The notes: a model not told the origin generated them from the sequence alone. A stretch of 55,721 bases of DNA from a bacterium (GCA_019695335.1 JAIBAF010000018.1:1-55721), one strand, 5' to 3'. Counted from the stretch's first letter, positions 45,365-54,146 are shown. Made by a program: numbers and translations.

Positions 45365-46566
45365 TTCAAACTCTCAACGCGTTTCTGAGCATCATCCAAA
45401 GCTTGCTTGGCGGTTTTATTACGATATACGGCCTGTTCAATTTCTTCTTCTAAAATCCGTTCAATGGCCGTCCATTTCGGATGAAGAGGAGATGGTTTTG
45501 AAATTAACATTTGCTGATACAAGGTTTTTTCAAAGGGTGCGTTTTGGAAGTAAGCGTCGTCAATGCCGTTCTTAGCTGCAGGCGTAGTTACTTTGGATAA
45601 AGTTGAGAGCGGTAAAACATTTTCTTTTTTCATCAAAAAACGAATAAATCGTATTGCAGCGTCGGTATTTTCTGATTTGGCATTAACGGCTAAGAACTCT
45701 CCACCCAAAAATGAATAACCGGGAATCTCAGATTGTACGGAAGTTTTGGGCATTGGTATTACTTTGTAGTTCAATTCAGGGTTCTGATCCTGAATTTTTT
45801 TGATCAGCCATCCTCCGGAAATGACGCAGCCGACCTTACCTTGCGTAAAATAATCGTCGAGATTTTTTTGACTTTCGAGTAATCCTAATTCACATAATTT
45901 TAGATAAAATTCAAGAGCCTGAATGTTGCGATCATCATTGATCAACGGCATTTTTCCGTCTTGTGAAAATAAATCGCCGCCATTGCTCCAGAAGAATGGA
46001 AGAATTTTTTTATATAATTGATGCGGTTCGCGTTTGGTATTGCCGAATCCATAAATTCCGGATTCGGGCTTATGAACTTTTTGAACGGCTGCCAGCCATT
46101 CGTTCCAATCCGCAATTGGCTGTTGAATAAGATCATTATTGACGAATATGGCCCGCGAGCCTAGCATCCATGGAAAAGCATATACCTGCCCGTCAACTGT
46201 CGCCATACCCCATCCTAAAAACTGATCGCGAATGGAATCGGCCTGAGGAGTAATGTTTCTAATAACTCCACCGGAGACAAATTCATAAATCCAGTCTGAA
46301 CCTAATTCCACCACATCGGGTGCACGACCGGCAGCAAAAGCTGCTGCGATTTTATCATGCCCGGTTTGCCATGTAAGCTCAGTCATTTGAATTTTGATTC
46401 CGGGATTTTCTTTTTCGAATTTCTGTATAATGTCCTGGACGACAGGTTTTTGGTAAGGTTCGGCCCAAAATTGCCACCAACTCAGGGTTATTGTACCTGC
46501 TGGGGATTGCGGCTTCGAGCACGCAATTCCAAAAAAAATAAAAATCAGTACAATGGCTCGTTTCAT
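45361..46566 (-). CDS. ABC transporter extracellular solute-binding lipoprotein (family 1)
   Basis: A 401-aa sugar-type binding protein. The lipobox FFGIAC gives Cys16. The fold signature appears in TLSWWQFWAEPYQKPVVQDI, FEKENPGIKIQ, AFAAGRAPDVVELGSDWIYE and YAFPWMLGSRAIFVNNDL. No permease or ATPase gene lies beside it, so it is an orphan here. It is 6 bp from gatA and overlaps the propeller gene by 4 bp. The substrate is probably an oligosaccharide, by family analogy only. Confidence 0.9.
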   Translation of the reverse strand: MKRAIVLIFIFFGIACSKPQSPAGTITLSWWQFWAEPYQKPVVQDIIQKFEKENPGIKIQMTELTWQTGHDKIAAAFAAGRAPDVVELGSDWIYEFVSGGVIRNITPQADSIRDQFLGWGMATVDGQVYAFPWMLGSRAIFVNNDLIQQPIADWNEWLAAVQKVHKPESGIYGFGNTKREPHQLYKKILPFFWSNGGDLFSQDGKMPLINDDRNIQALEFYLKLCELGLLESQKNLDDYFTQGKVGCVISGGWLIKKIQDQNPELNYKVIPMPKTSVQSEIPGYSFLGGEFLAVNAKSENTDAAIRFIRFLMKKENVLPLSTLSKVTTPAAKNGIDDAYFQNAPFEKTLYQQMLISKPSPLHPKWTAIERILEEEIEQAVYRNKTAKQALDDAQKRVESLN

Positions 46567-46572
46567 GAATGA

Positions 46573-47991
46573 TCAGAATTTTTCAATTGCCTGCGCAACT
46601 CTGAAACACATGCCTTCATCAAAATCTTGGGCAATGATTTGTATACCGATAGGGAGATTATTAGAATCTTTTCCGCACGGCACGCTGAGTGAAGGATTAC
46701 CGGCAATATTGATATTCACCGTGTAGACATCGGAGAGATACATAGATAAAGGGTCATCGGTTTTTTCGCCGAGTTTGAAAGCCGCAGTAGGTGATGTGGG
46801 CGCTATGATGCAATCCACTTTGGAAAACGCGGCGACAAAATCATTTTTGATCAGTGTACGGACTTTTTGTGCTTTTTTATAATAAGCATCATAATAACCC
46901 GCGCTTAAAACGTAAGTGCCGAGCATGATTCGACGTTTGACTTCGGGGCCAAAACCCTCACTACGACTTTTAACAAAAACATCGTTGATCGTTTTGGAAT
47001 CAGTCGACCGGTGCGTGTACCGAACCCCGTCATAGCGGGCAAGGTTCGACGATGCTTCAGCCGTAACCAAAATGTAATACGTTGCAATCCCGTATTCCGT
47101 ATGGGGAAGAGAAATTTCAACCGGCTCGGCTCCGGCGCCGACAAGACGTCGTATAGTTTGCTGTACGGCATCTTCAACGTCTTTTTGAATGCCTTGACCG
47201 AAATATTCTTTTGGAATTCCGATTTTTAATCCTTTGACGCCTTTTTCCATCTCGGTATAATAGTCAGCGACGGGAATATTTGCTGTAGTTGTATCATGCG
47301 CATCTAACCCGGAAATGATCGAAGCCATCAGAGCCGTATCAGCCACATTATTGCCAAGCGGCCCGATCTGATCAAAAGATGATGCAAATGCGCTAAGGCC
47401 GTAACGAGACACACGGCCATAAGTCGGCTTTAATCCGACAACGCCGCAAAAAGAAGCGGGGAGGCGAACCGAGCCGCCGGTTTCCGAACCCAAAGCTGTT
47501 GTAGCCAGCCCTGCAGCAACCGCCACGGCACTGCCGCCACTCGAACCACCCGGTACACGGGTCGGATCGATGGGATTCAATGCAGGTCCATAAGCCGAAT
47601 TTTCGTTCGACGATCCCATGGCAAATTCGTCCAGATTGGTTTTACCGATGACGATAGCATCTTCGCTTTCTAATCGTTCGACCACAGTGGCATTGTACGG
47701 TGAAATATAGTGTTCGAGGATTTTCGATCCACTGGTGCTGCGCTCGTCTTTCACGACAATAACATCTTTGACAGCGACCACCATTCCGGCAAGGCGTCCG
47801 GCTTTTCCTGATTTAAACTTCGTGTCAATGACCTCGGCCTGTTTCACTAATTTTTCGCGGTCAAATACAGTAATGAACGCATTAAGATTTTTTTTAGATT
47901 CGATGACGGTTAAATAATTTTCGATGATCGAGCGGCAAGTAGAACGGCCGTGCTGTAGAGCATTCCGGATTTCCGAATACGTTAGGTTCAT
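46573..47991 (-). CDS. gatA: Asp/Glu-tRNA amidotransferase subunit A
   Basis: A 472-aa amidase that releases ammonia from glutamine for tRNA-dependent Asn/Gln synthesis. The catalytic triad is visible: Lys75 (VAVKDVI), the cis-Ser at about 150 in GGSSGGSA, and the nucleophile Ser174 in TGGSVRLPAS. GLKPTYGRVSRYGLSAFASS and the late IGIQIIAQDFDE are GatA-specific, separating it from general amidases. gatB and gatC are not in the window. Having a separate gatA fits the presence of a tRNA-Gln gene nearby but does not show which pathway is used. Confidence 0.95.
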   Translation of the reverse strand: MNLTYSEIRNALQHGRSTCRSIIENYLTVIESKKNLNAFITVFDREKLVKQAEVIDTKFKSGKAGRLAGMVVAVKDVIVVKDERSTSGSKILEHYISPYNATVVERLESEDAIVIGKTNLDEFAMGSSNENSAYGPALNPIDPTRVPGGSSGGSAVAVAAGLATTALGSETGGSVRLPASFCGVVGLKPTYGRVSRYGLSAFASSFDQIGPLGNNVADTALMASIISGLDAHDTTTANIPVADYYTEMEKGVKGLKIGIPKEYFGQGIQKDVEDAVQQTIRRLVGAGAEPVEISLPHTEYGIATYYILVTAEASSNLARYDGVRYTHRSTDSKTINDVFVKSRSEGFGPEVKRRIMLGTYVLSAGYYDAYYKKAQKVRTLIKNDFVAAFSKVDCIIAPTSPTAAFKLGEKTDDPLSMYLSDVYTVNINIAGNPSLSVPCGKDSNNLPIGIQIIAQDFDEGMCFRVAQAIEKF

Positions 47992-48013
47992 GCTATGGAG
48001 TGAGGTTTAAATT

Positions 48014-48041
48014 ATAAAAAAAATCCCGATAAAATCGGGAT
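48014..48041 (-). terminator. Rho-independent terminator after tatA
   Basis: ATCCCGAT (48023-48030) and ATCGGGAT (48034-48041) pair across a 3-nt loop. On the minus strand it is followed by a run of T's (48022-48016) and lies about 37 bp past the tatA stop. Confidence 0.82.
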
Positions 48042-48077
48042 GTGGATGCAAAAATTTTGCGATAGGTACAATGGGTT

Positions 48078-48260
48078 TTATTTTTTCTCGGAAGTATCGT
48101 TCATTCCCTTTTTGATTTCTTCTTCCGTTGAGTTCATTGCGCGCTTGAATTCCCGGATACCTTTACCGAGTCCTTGAGCGAATTCAGGAATTTTTTTGGC
48201 TCCAAAAAGGACTAATACCGCAATACAAATAACGATAATTTCAGGCATGCCTAAATTCAT
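48078..48260 (-). CDS. tatA: Twin-arginine translocase subunit TatA/E
   Basis: A 60-aa subunit that forms the Tat protein-conducting pore for folded proteins. The start is ATG 48260 ([10 protein letters not shown]), 6 bp after an excellent GGAGGTG ribosome site; the longer frame to 48275 is less likely. The helix [20 protein letters not shown] is followed by the conserved FGAKKIPE hinge and the amphipathic helix [16 protein letters not shown]. No tatB or tatC is adjacent. It has its own terminator, so it is probably monocistronic. Confidence 0.93.
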   Translation of the reverse strand: MNLGMPEIIVICIAVLVLFGAKKIPEFAQGLGKGIREFKRAMNSTEEEIKKGMNDTSEKK

Positions 48261-48383
48261 GGATAACACCTCCATTAGGAGTAATAAATCTTTATTAACT
48301 AACGCTGGAAATTAGCTCATTGAAAGTAAAAATGCAAGAAAATAAAAAAGACTTTCATGCAGGTATTGCCGAAAGTCTTATTG

Positions 48384-48454
48384 CTGGAATGCAGGGATTC
48401 GAACCCCGATTAATGGATCCAGAGTCCACTGTCCTACCGTTGGACGACATTCCA
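48384..48454 (-). tRNA. tRNA-Gln (anticodon CTG)
   Basis: On the minus strand TGGAATG (48454-48448) pairs with CATTCCA (48391-48385), and G at 48384 is the discriminator. The anticodon stem GTGGA/TCCAT surrounds the loop CTCTGGA, which gives CTG. The T-arm GGGGTTCGAATCCCT is complete. CCA is not encoded. Length is 71 nt, normal for tRNA-Gln. It reads CAG. Confidence 0.93.
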
Positions 48455-48521
48455 ATCTTGGACGTGCTAACTTACGTACCGTACTTTAAAAAATCAACAC
48501 GAAATTTATCAAGGCAACAAT

Positions 48522-48557
48522 AAAAAAAGCCAGCCCGTTGTGAATTGGGCTGGCTTT
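48522..48557 (-). terminator. Rho-independent terminator after the Ig-like lipoprotein gene
   Basis: AAAGCCAGCCC (48526-48536) and GGGCTGGCTTT (48547-48557) pair perfectly over 11 bp with a 10-nt loop. On the minus strand a T-run continues to 48522. It lies 21 bp beyond the stop at 48579. Confidence 0.88.
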
Positions 48558-48578
48558 GGTAAAACGATAACTACTGAA

Positions 48579-50537
48579 TTAGAAAGTCAATTGATCGACG
48601 TTGACATCAATTGGATTTCCTGCGAGATCATGGAATGTATTATTCGTAATCGTTAAAACATCACCACCGTCTATTGAACCATTGGTTACTGTCAGACGAA
48701 CTACATAAAGGTTAGTAAAAACGCCGGTAATTGTTGTGCGACCGAAATAAACCGCACTTGAAATGGTTGTAGCAGTTCCTCCACCCGTGTTGTCAATACC
48801 GTAGTTTGCAATATTCTCAGCGTCTGTCTCGCTGACAGGCTCGTTAAACGCGATATAGACATAATCGCCGGCTCCAGCTAATTCATCACCGGGTAATCCC
48901 GAAACTGCAGCGTTGATAGCATAATTTCCATCGAGCGTCGGTCTTGTGTCGTCAACTACAGTCACGGCATCACTAACGGGTCCAACCACCAAATTAGTGC
49001 TGATTGCTTGAACTATGAATTGAACGCTTTGAGCAAAACGAGGATTGTTACCACCGCTGTTTAAATCCGTGGTGCCTATTGTCAATGTCGTATCGGTTGA
49101 ACGAACATTGGTAGCAATGCGATCAAAAGGTCCATCGCCAATTTTCTTATAGATGTCAAAGTATTTAACCTTAACCGTGGTTTCATTAACCGTCCATTCT
49201 AATTTGACTGAGCCGCCATTCCATTGAACAAGCGGAGTAGTCGGATCTTTCGTCAATACAGGTTTAGCTGGTTCAGTACTCAATCCTTTGGTAGTAAACG
49301 CGAGCGACTCCGTATTTAAAAAGTCACCAACAATTGCCGTTCCTGCGTTGGCTAAGGCATTCCCTTTGGCATCAGTTAACTTCGCAGCCATACCGGCAGC
49401 GTATGCAACCGAATAACGTGATGCGCCAACCATACCCGTCGGTGAAATGGTTAATTGATCATAGGTCGGTGCATTCCATGATGCTGTAAATTGAATAACC
49501 GCATCGGATTTTTTCAAGCCGGTAAATGAAAAAGTAATGTCATCGATTATCGTGTTATGGCCTTTGGGAAGGCTTGCATCGGTATAAGCCGTTTGTTTGA
49601 TGGGTTCAGAGAATGTGTAAACGATCGTTGATTTAGCGGCGAGGTCAACGTCTTCGTTGTTTTGAATATTAATTGAAGTCACAAACGGTGCTACGTTGTC
49701 ATTGGACGATAGTAATAAGCGTTGTGCGGTAACTTGTGAGCTTAACATAGCATCTTGACCGCAAGTCAATCCGACTGCAACGGAACCACTCATGGTCTTG
49801 GCTTGATTCATCGCTTCTACAGTGAATGAAGAGCCGTTTTCAACATGTGTAAATGCATATTGTCCGTTATTGTCCGTTGTAGTTTGTTTAACAACCGTAG
49901 TGTTTCCAACTGAATTAGTCTGTTTTAAGTAAACAATTGCATTCGCGACAGCATCGTATGATAAAGCATCAACAATTTCACCGCTAATAGTCGTGTTTAA
50001 ACGACCAGCTTGAAGATCGGTCATGCTGGATACGATACCATCAACCGGTGTGTCGGCACCTGAACCCGACTCGTTGGGATTTCCATCCGATCCGCTGCCG
50101 TAATTATCTCCGTCATGCAAATCTGTAAAAATCACGTCTACTTGATCCAGTTTGTAATCGGGATATTTTAGGCTGTCGGCTTTATTCTTATTGTACCCAG
50201 TGAAATCCATTAATACTTCGTACGAATCCCAAAAAGTGTTGTAGCCATTCGTATAGGTTCCATCCGTAGTAATCGGCACATCACGGAAAACAAATTCGCC
50301 GTTTGAATTGGTTGTCACAGCTGATTTTCCAGCAATCGATACTTTAACACCTGCGATCGGTGCTCCCGTACACCGATCAAAAATTTTACCTAACACAGTT
50401 CCGGTAAATTGTTTTGTTTCGGGGTTTACGCTGGCGATATCTTTTTTGATATCATCGCAACCGATGTAGGTGAGGGAACCAATAGCGATTGCTGCGATAG
50501 CAAACAAAGATACTTTGTGTAGATAGCTTCGTTTCAT
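48579..50537 (-). CDS. Multi-domain lipoprotein with carboxypeptidase-regulatory and Ig-like (SbsA-type) domains
   Basis: A 652-aa surface or periplasmic lipoprotein with lipobox LTYIGC (Cys27). Domains in order: a first regulatory-like Greek-key fold (GTVLGKIFDRCTGAPIAGVK...NSNGEFVFRDV, about 45-130); a linker rich in Gly, Ser and Asp; a second such fold (ISGEIVDALSYDAVANAIVY, about 185-255); a bacterial Ig-like domain (VAPFVTSINIQNNEDVDL, about 280-400); a fibronectin-like segment (VQWNGGSVKLEWTVNETTVK); and a last Ig-like domain ending AGNPIDVNVDQLTF. It is probably structural or carbohydrate-binding; no enzymatic motif is seen. It is monocistronic with its own terminator. Confidence 0.8.
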   Translation of the reverse strand: MKRSYLHKVSLFAIAAIAIGSLTYIGCDDIKKDIASVNPETKQFTGTVLGKIFDRCTGAPIAGVKVSIAGKSAVTTNSNGEFVFRDVPITTDGTYTNGYNTFWDSYEVLMDFTGYNKNKADSLKYPDYKLDQVDVIFTDLHDGDNYGSGSDGNPNESGSGADTPVDGIVSSMTDLQAGRLNTTISGEIVDALSYDAVANAIVYLKQTNSVGNTTVVKQTTTDNNGQYAFTHVENGSSFTVEAMNQAKTMSGSVAVGLTCGQDAMLSSQVTAQRLLLSSNDNVAPFVTSINIQNNEDVDLAAKSTIVYTFSEPIKQTAYTDASLPKGHNTIIDDITFSFTGLKKSDAVIQFTASWNAPTYDQLTISPTGMVGASRYSVAYAAGMAAKLTDAKGNALANAGTAIVGDFLNTESLAFTTKGLSTEPAKPVLTKDPTTPLVQWNGGSVKLEWTVNETTVKVKYFDIYKKIGDGPFDRIATNVRSTDTTLTIGTTDLNSGGNNPRFAQSVQFIVQAISTNLVVGPVSDAVTVVDDTRPTLDGNYAINAAVSGLPGDELAGAGDYVYIAFNEPVSETDAENIANYGIDNTGGGTATTISSAVYFGRTTITGVFTNLYVVRLTVTNGSIDGGDVLTITNNTFHDLAGNPIDVNVDQLTF

Positions 50538-50906
50538 ACATGCCTCTTCAATTAAGTTAATGTAAATACGTTAATTAAGTAACGAAAACAAAATAGTAAC
50601 AACTTTAAGAAAAAATTCACTAATTAAGGTAAAATTCTAGTCCTTAATATGTCTTTTCAAACGATGTTTCTAAGCAAGTTGAAATATATTTGGTAGGGTG
50701 ATGGCCTATTATAAAGAAATTGATCTATGTAGTCAAGAGATAAGTATGTTTGTTATCTTTTTTTAATGAAAAAATAATTCTCTCATCAAGATTTCGTAAT
50801 GAATATCTGAGATTCCATTTGATTCTGGACTCGAGAATCGTTATTTTCTTGCAGAGAAAATCGTTTAATTACATTTTATTATAGTCAATATACTTGGAGG
50901 TCAATA
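50538..50906. other. AT-rich divergent spacer upstream of tpx and the Ig-like lipoprotein
   Basis: A 369-bp spacer with no credible gene. It contains a 6-bp inverted repeat TTTTCT/AGAAAA around TGCAG (50844-50860), about 50 bp upstream of tpx, which could be an operator. The TTGGAGG ribosome site for tpx (about 50893-50899) is at its right end. No hairpin with a T-run is visible. Confidence 0.5.
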
Positions 50907-51434
50907 ATGACTGAGCGAACCGGTATTACGTCGATCAAAGGCAATCCCTTAACGCTATTAGGCGAAGAAGTCAAAGTTGGGCAAAAAGCTCCCAATTTTA
51001 AAGTCAGAACAGGGCTCGCGCCAAATACTGAGATTACTTTGGATTCAAGTAAAGGCAAAATCAGAGTATTTAATGTGGTTCCGTCTTTAGATACAGGTGT
51101 GTGTGAAGCGCAAACCATCCGGTTTAATGAAGAAGCGGCCAAATTGGGCGACGGTGTTGAAATCATGACGGTGAGTATGGATTTGCCACCGGCTCAAGGA
51201 CGTTTTTGCGGGCATCAGCTTAAAGGCGCTGCAAAAATAAAAATGGCGTCGGATTACGCTGAAAAATCTTTTGCAATGAATTATGGCATTTTATTGAAAG
51301 AATGGCAAGTTTGTGGGCGAGGCGTTTTTGTCGTCGATAAAGACGATACCGTAAAGTACGCGCAATATTGTCCAAAGATCGAAGAACAACCCGACTTTGA
51401 TAAAGCGCTGCAAGCGATTAAAACTCTACTGTAA
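50907..51434 (+). CDS. tpx: Thiol peroxidase Tpx
   Basis: A 175-aa atypical 2-Cys peroxiredoxin that reduces hydrogen and lipid peroxides with thioredoxin. The peroxidatic Cys66 is in SLDTGVCEAQT and the resolving Cys101 is in GRFCGH, the Tpx spacing of about 35 residues. The N-terminus TGITSIKGNPLTLLGEEVKV is characteristic. Two further cysteines (VCGRG and QYCPK) are unusual. The ribosome site is TTGGAGG. It is convergent with the ParA/V4R operon across a shared terminator. Confidence 0.95.
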   Translation: MTERTGITSIKGNPLTLLGEEVKVGQKAPNFKVRTGLAPNTEITLDSSKGKIRVFNVVPSLDTGVCEAQTIRFNEEAAKLGDGVEIMTVSMDLPPAQGRFCGHQLKGAAKIKMASDYAEKSFAMNYGILLKEWQVCGRGVFVVDKDDTVKYAQYCPKIEEQPDFDKALQAIKTLL

Positions 51435-51445
51435 TCTCGGAAACT

Positions 51446-51474
51446 AAAAAAGCCTCTCTTTTGAGAGGCTTTTT
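51446..51474. terminator. Bidirectional terminator between tpx and the ParA/V4R operon
   Basis: AAAAGCCTCTC (51448-51458) and GAGAGGCTTTT (51463-51473) pair over 11 bp around a TTTT loop, with T-runs on both strands. It ends tpx on the plus strand and the four-gene operon on the minus strand. Confidence 0.9.
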
Positions 51475-51493
51475 GCTATCGTCAGCTTAAGTC

Positions 51494-51832
51494 TTAACTC
51501 AAACGGTCCAGAAAATTTTTAATTGTCATGGGTTTCAGTTCATCGTTCGTAACCATTAATGTTTGGGCTAGAGTGTTTCGAAAAGCGTTTGGTTTCTTAC
51601 GTTTTAAAGACGTGGCAATAAAATTTTCAATACTGCCATTCGAACGCATTTCGGGTTTTGCGACGGCCAAATCGTTTCCGATCGGCGCTAAAAATTCCGT
51701 AATCGTCAAATATTGTTTATCAAAAAATACCGATGTTGCGGTAGTTTGAACCGAATGCCGGGAGAGGGAAAAAAATTCATCGAGTAATTTAGCTGCAACG
51801 GTTGTCTCTTCAAACGCTTTGCTTTCGCTCAT
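51494..51832 (-). CDS. Small unknown protein, last gene of the ParA/V4R operon
   Basis: I do not recognise this 112-aa protein. It has no signal or membrane segment. The N-terminal half is mixed; the C-terminal half is helical and basic (ATSLKRKKPNAFRNTLAQTL), then TNDELKPMTIKNFLDRL. Its ATG overlaps the V4R stop by 4 bp (ATGA), a strong sign of translational coupling, so it probably acts with the V4R/ParA proteins, for example as an adaptor or DNA- or polymer-binding partner. Size and basic patch would suit a ParA partner, but that is speculation. Confidence 0.65.
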   Translation of the reverse strand: MSESKAFEETTVAAKLLDEFFSLSRHSVQTTATSVFFDKQYLTITEFLAPIGNDLAVAKPEMRSNGSIENFIATSLKRKKPNAFRNTLAQTLMVTNDELKPMTIKNFLDRLS

Positions 51833-52503
51833 GCGGATTCTCCTATTTCCTTCTTCAATTTCTGAAAAGCTTCCAAAGGAGTCATGCCATGGCTAATGGT
51901 TTCCTTTAATTGTCCGATCGTTTCTTCATTGTCGAGCAGGAAAGAACAAAATTCATATCCTTCAATCATACATGTAATTTCCAAACAGGCCAATTGCATG
52001 TTGGAAATACGGCTGAAAATTCCTGCAAGAAAACCCGCGTAAAGATCACACACCGTCGTCGCCGTTTTCTCATTCGATTTTAACGATTCAACGACAAAGC
52101 TGTCATAAAGATCAACAAAAAGAAAGTCATCCCGGCGTTTAAGTTCAAAATTTCCCCAACCCATGGCCGCCAGGTGATTGGTGAAAAGCCGGTGGAATTG
52201 AGGCATGCTAAGTTCCTTAATTGTCTTAACATCCGTGTAAACTGATAAAGCTAATTTTTCGATACTTTGATAGGCCTGATCGCCCCAATGAAAACCCGTT
52301 TTGTATAAAACTGCGGCGGATTGACCTTTGTAACTGTGATGAATGAATTGGTGCAGTGCCGAAAGAAACACCGTATCCAGCGCCATAACGCGATGCTGTT
52401 CGTCCATAATAATTTCGGCCGTAACGGGTGAGTGCTTGATATAATTTTCCGGCAGCACGACGGCGGCAAATTTTTCAAGACGTTCATCTTTAATCTCTGA
52501 CAT
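51829..52503 (-). CDS. V4R-domain protein with four cysteines
   Basis: A 224-aa cytoplasmic protein. The C-terminal half has the V4R (4-vinyl reductase) pattern: CDLYAGFLAGIFSRISNMQL, then LEITCMIEGYEFCSFLL, with Cys152, Cys173, Cys178 and Cys186. Residues 65-75 (VLYKTGFHWGDQA) match the family's LYxxGFxWG segment. V4R domains occur in BchJ-type proteins and in ligand-sensing parts of XylR/DmpR-type regulators, where they bind small molecules and metal. Here there is no output domain. The gene follows the ParA gene by 9 bp and overlaps the next gene by 4 bp. Confidence 0.75.
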   Translation of the reverse strand: MSEIKDERLEKFAAVVLPENYIKHSPVTAEIIMDEQHRVMALDTVFLSALHQFIHHSYKGQSAAVLYKTGFHWGDQAYQSIEKLALSVYTDVKTIKELSMPQFHRLFTNHLAAMGWGNFELKRRDDFLFVDLYDSFVVESLKSNEKTATTVCDLYAGFLAGIFSRISNMQLACLEITCMIEGYEFCSFLLDNEETIGQLKETISHGMTPLEAFQKLKKEIGESA

Positions 52504-52512
52504 TGAATTACC

Positions 52513-53316
52513 TCATTTTCTTAAAAACTTTTTTTCAATTTCTTCGGCTAATTCGTCGTAGGCCTGCAGTCCGATCGAAGTCGGTTCGATTTCTTTGATC
52601 AATTCTTTCACGCTCATCGACCCTGAGTACAAACGATGAAGTTGCGGGTCGCGGGGAATGAGCGACTGAAATACCAGATCATCATTGAAATAGGTATGAA
52701 CTTGTTCGGTCACCGTTTTAGATACAGGATTCAATGTGTCGAACATCGTAATCAGAATACCCGCTATTTCAATGGCATGATTGGATGTTTTTTTAATTTC
52801 AATCAATTGACGCAGCAACTGTGGCAAAGTTCGCAGGCTCAGGGGTTCGCTCTGAAGCGGAATAACGACATAATCGGATGCGATCAGAGCGCCGTTAGTG
52901 ATCAATCCGACACCCGGGGGACAATCGATCAAGATCAAATCAAAATATTGCATGGTGTTTTGAATAATTTCTCTCAGCAGGCCCGATGCGCGAGTGGCTT
53001 CTTCAAAAGCCTGTACGTCGATGACGGAGTTGGCAATACCGCAATCGACGACAAATAATTGATCAAATTCCGTCGTGCGTGCAATTTCATTGATTTCAGC
53101 CTCTCCGCAGAGTGCATGGTAAAGACCGCGATGATGATCATTGGCATCGTAATGTTGACGGCCCCGGTCGAGACTGAAGACCACGCCGCCTTGCGGATCG
53201 GCATCGATGATGAGCGTGCGGTATTGCCGCGAGGAAAATGCAATACCCAAGTTAAGCGCGGTTGTGGTTTTGCCGACGCCTCCTTTTTGGCTGGCTATGC
53301 TGATAATGTGTCCCAT
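52513..53316 (-). CDS. ParA/Soj-family ATPase without adjacent ParB
   Basis: A 267-aa deviant-Walker ATPase. The motif KGGVGKTTT (Lys11, Lys16, Thr17) has the signature Lys of the ParA/MinD family. Switch I region: LIIDADPQGGVVFSLDRG. Walker B is LILIDCPPGVGLITNGAL. MFDTLNPVSKTVTEQV and the late SLIPRDPQLHRLYSGSMSVK match Soj-like proteins. No C-terminal membrane-targeting helix like that of MinD is seen. No ParB or parS site was found near it. Instead it sits between two V4R-type genes, so it may position or gate a non-chromosomal cargo. Confidence 0.9.
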   Translation of the reverse strand: MGHIISIASQKGGVGKTTTALNLGIAFSSRQYRTLIIDADPQGGVVFSLDRGRQHYDANDHHRGLYHALCGEAEINEIARTTEFDQLFVVDCGIANSVIDVQAFEEATRASGLLREIIQNTMQYFDLILIDCPPGVGLITNGALIASDYVVIPLQSEPLSLRTLPQLLRQLIEIKKTSNHAIEIAGILITMFDTLNPVSKTVTEQVHTYFNDDLVFQSLIPRDPQLHRLYSGSMSVKELIKEIEPTSIGLQAYDELAEEIEKKFLRK

Positions 53317-53345
53317 TGGTACCGATTACGTAAGAGGCTATCGAA

Positions 53346-53990
53346 TTACTGAAGGTGTTGATTGTTGTATTGATTCAGAATATCCGCTTCCGATTTGCCG
53401 GATTTCTGCAATGTACGGATCTCATTGATCACGGCAGGAATACTCAAAGCAAAATGGATCTGATCCTGACGATTGGCTGTCGTGAGCGGAATGCAGTCTA
53501 ATTCTTTTGCCGCTACGGAACTGAAGAGTCCTGAAAAAAATCCGGCAAACAGGGGAATGTATATGGCGCTTTTTTCAATGTACAAAATCGCCGGGTTATT
53601 CATGCTGATAACGTAAAACTTATGGCCTTCTGTAATGCGAAATTGCCCAAGGCCCGAATAACTAAAATAGCTGTTCAGATGTTCAACAAATTCATCTTTA
53701 AGATAATCCTGAGGCTTGTGAATATTGTCAGAGGGGTTTTCTTGAATTCGGTTGTTGAGTTGTAAATAAAATTCTTTTCCCCAAGCGTTGCCAATAGAAG
53801 CTAATTGTCCTTCGACCGCATCTTTTTTGGATGATTCAGACAGCGCCATGTACATTGCGGATAAAAAATATTGGTCGGCGAGTCCGCTTCGGATAAGCGT
53901 TTGTGTAAACGGATCTACCATGTGAATATCTCCGCTGACAAAATTTGCTTTTACGCGGTCTTGGGGTGGAACTTCGGTCTTAGTAGGCAT
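53346..53990 (-). CDS. V4R-like protein, paralog lacking the cysteine pattern
   Basis: A 214-aa protein. Aligned by eye to the V4R protein at 51829-52503, it keeps the same order: GLGQFRITEGHKFYVISM (versus GWGNFELKRRDDFLFVDL), then PLFAGFFSGLFSSVAAKELD (versus DLYAGFLAGIFSRISNMQLA), then a hydrophobic strand before a helical tail. Three of the four core cysteines are replaced or absent; the remaining one is in ELDCIPL. It is probably a diverged, non-metal-binding partner. It is the first gene of the four-gene operon, 29 bp before ParA. Confidence 0.65.
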   Translation of the reverse strand: MPTKTEVPPQDRVKANFVSGDIHMVDPFTQTLIRSGLADQYFLSAMYMALSESSKKDAVEGQLASIGNAWGKEFYLQLNNRIQENPSDNIHKPQDYLKDEFVEHLNSYFSYSGLGQFRITEGHKFYVISMNNPAILYIEKSAIYIPLFAGFFSGLFSSVAAKELDCIPLTTANRQDQIHFALSIPAVINEIRTLQKSGKSEADILNQYNNQHLQ

Positions 53991-54146
53991 AGAAAATTCT
54001 GATTAAAAGTAAGATAAAACCGTGGTAAAACTAAGACATTTTGATAAATAAATCAATGCTTAATTATCACTAAAAATTCAATTATGTGCGTAATAAAACG
54101 ATAGCATTTCCTTAAAATATTAAGCTTATCCTTTGTGTCAAAAAAA

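Noticed and set aside
52513-53316. ParA as part of the chromosome partition locus
   Set aside because: No ParB, parS-like palindromes, gidA/mnmG or origin genes are beside it; its partners are V4R-type.
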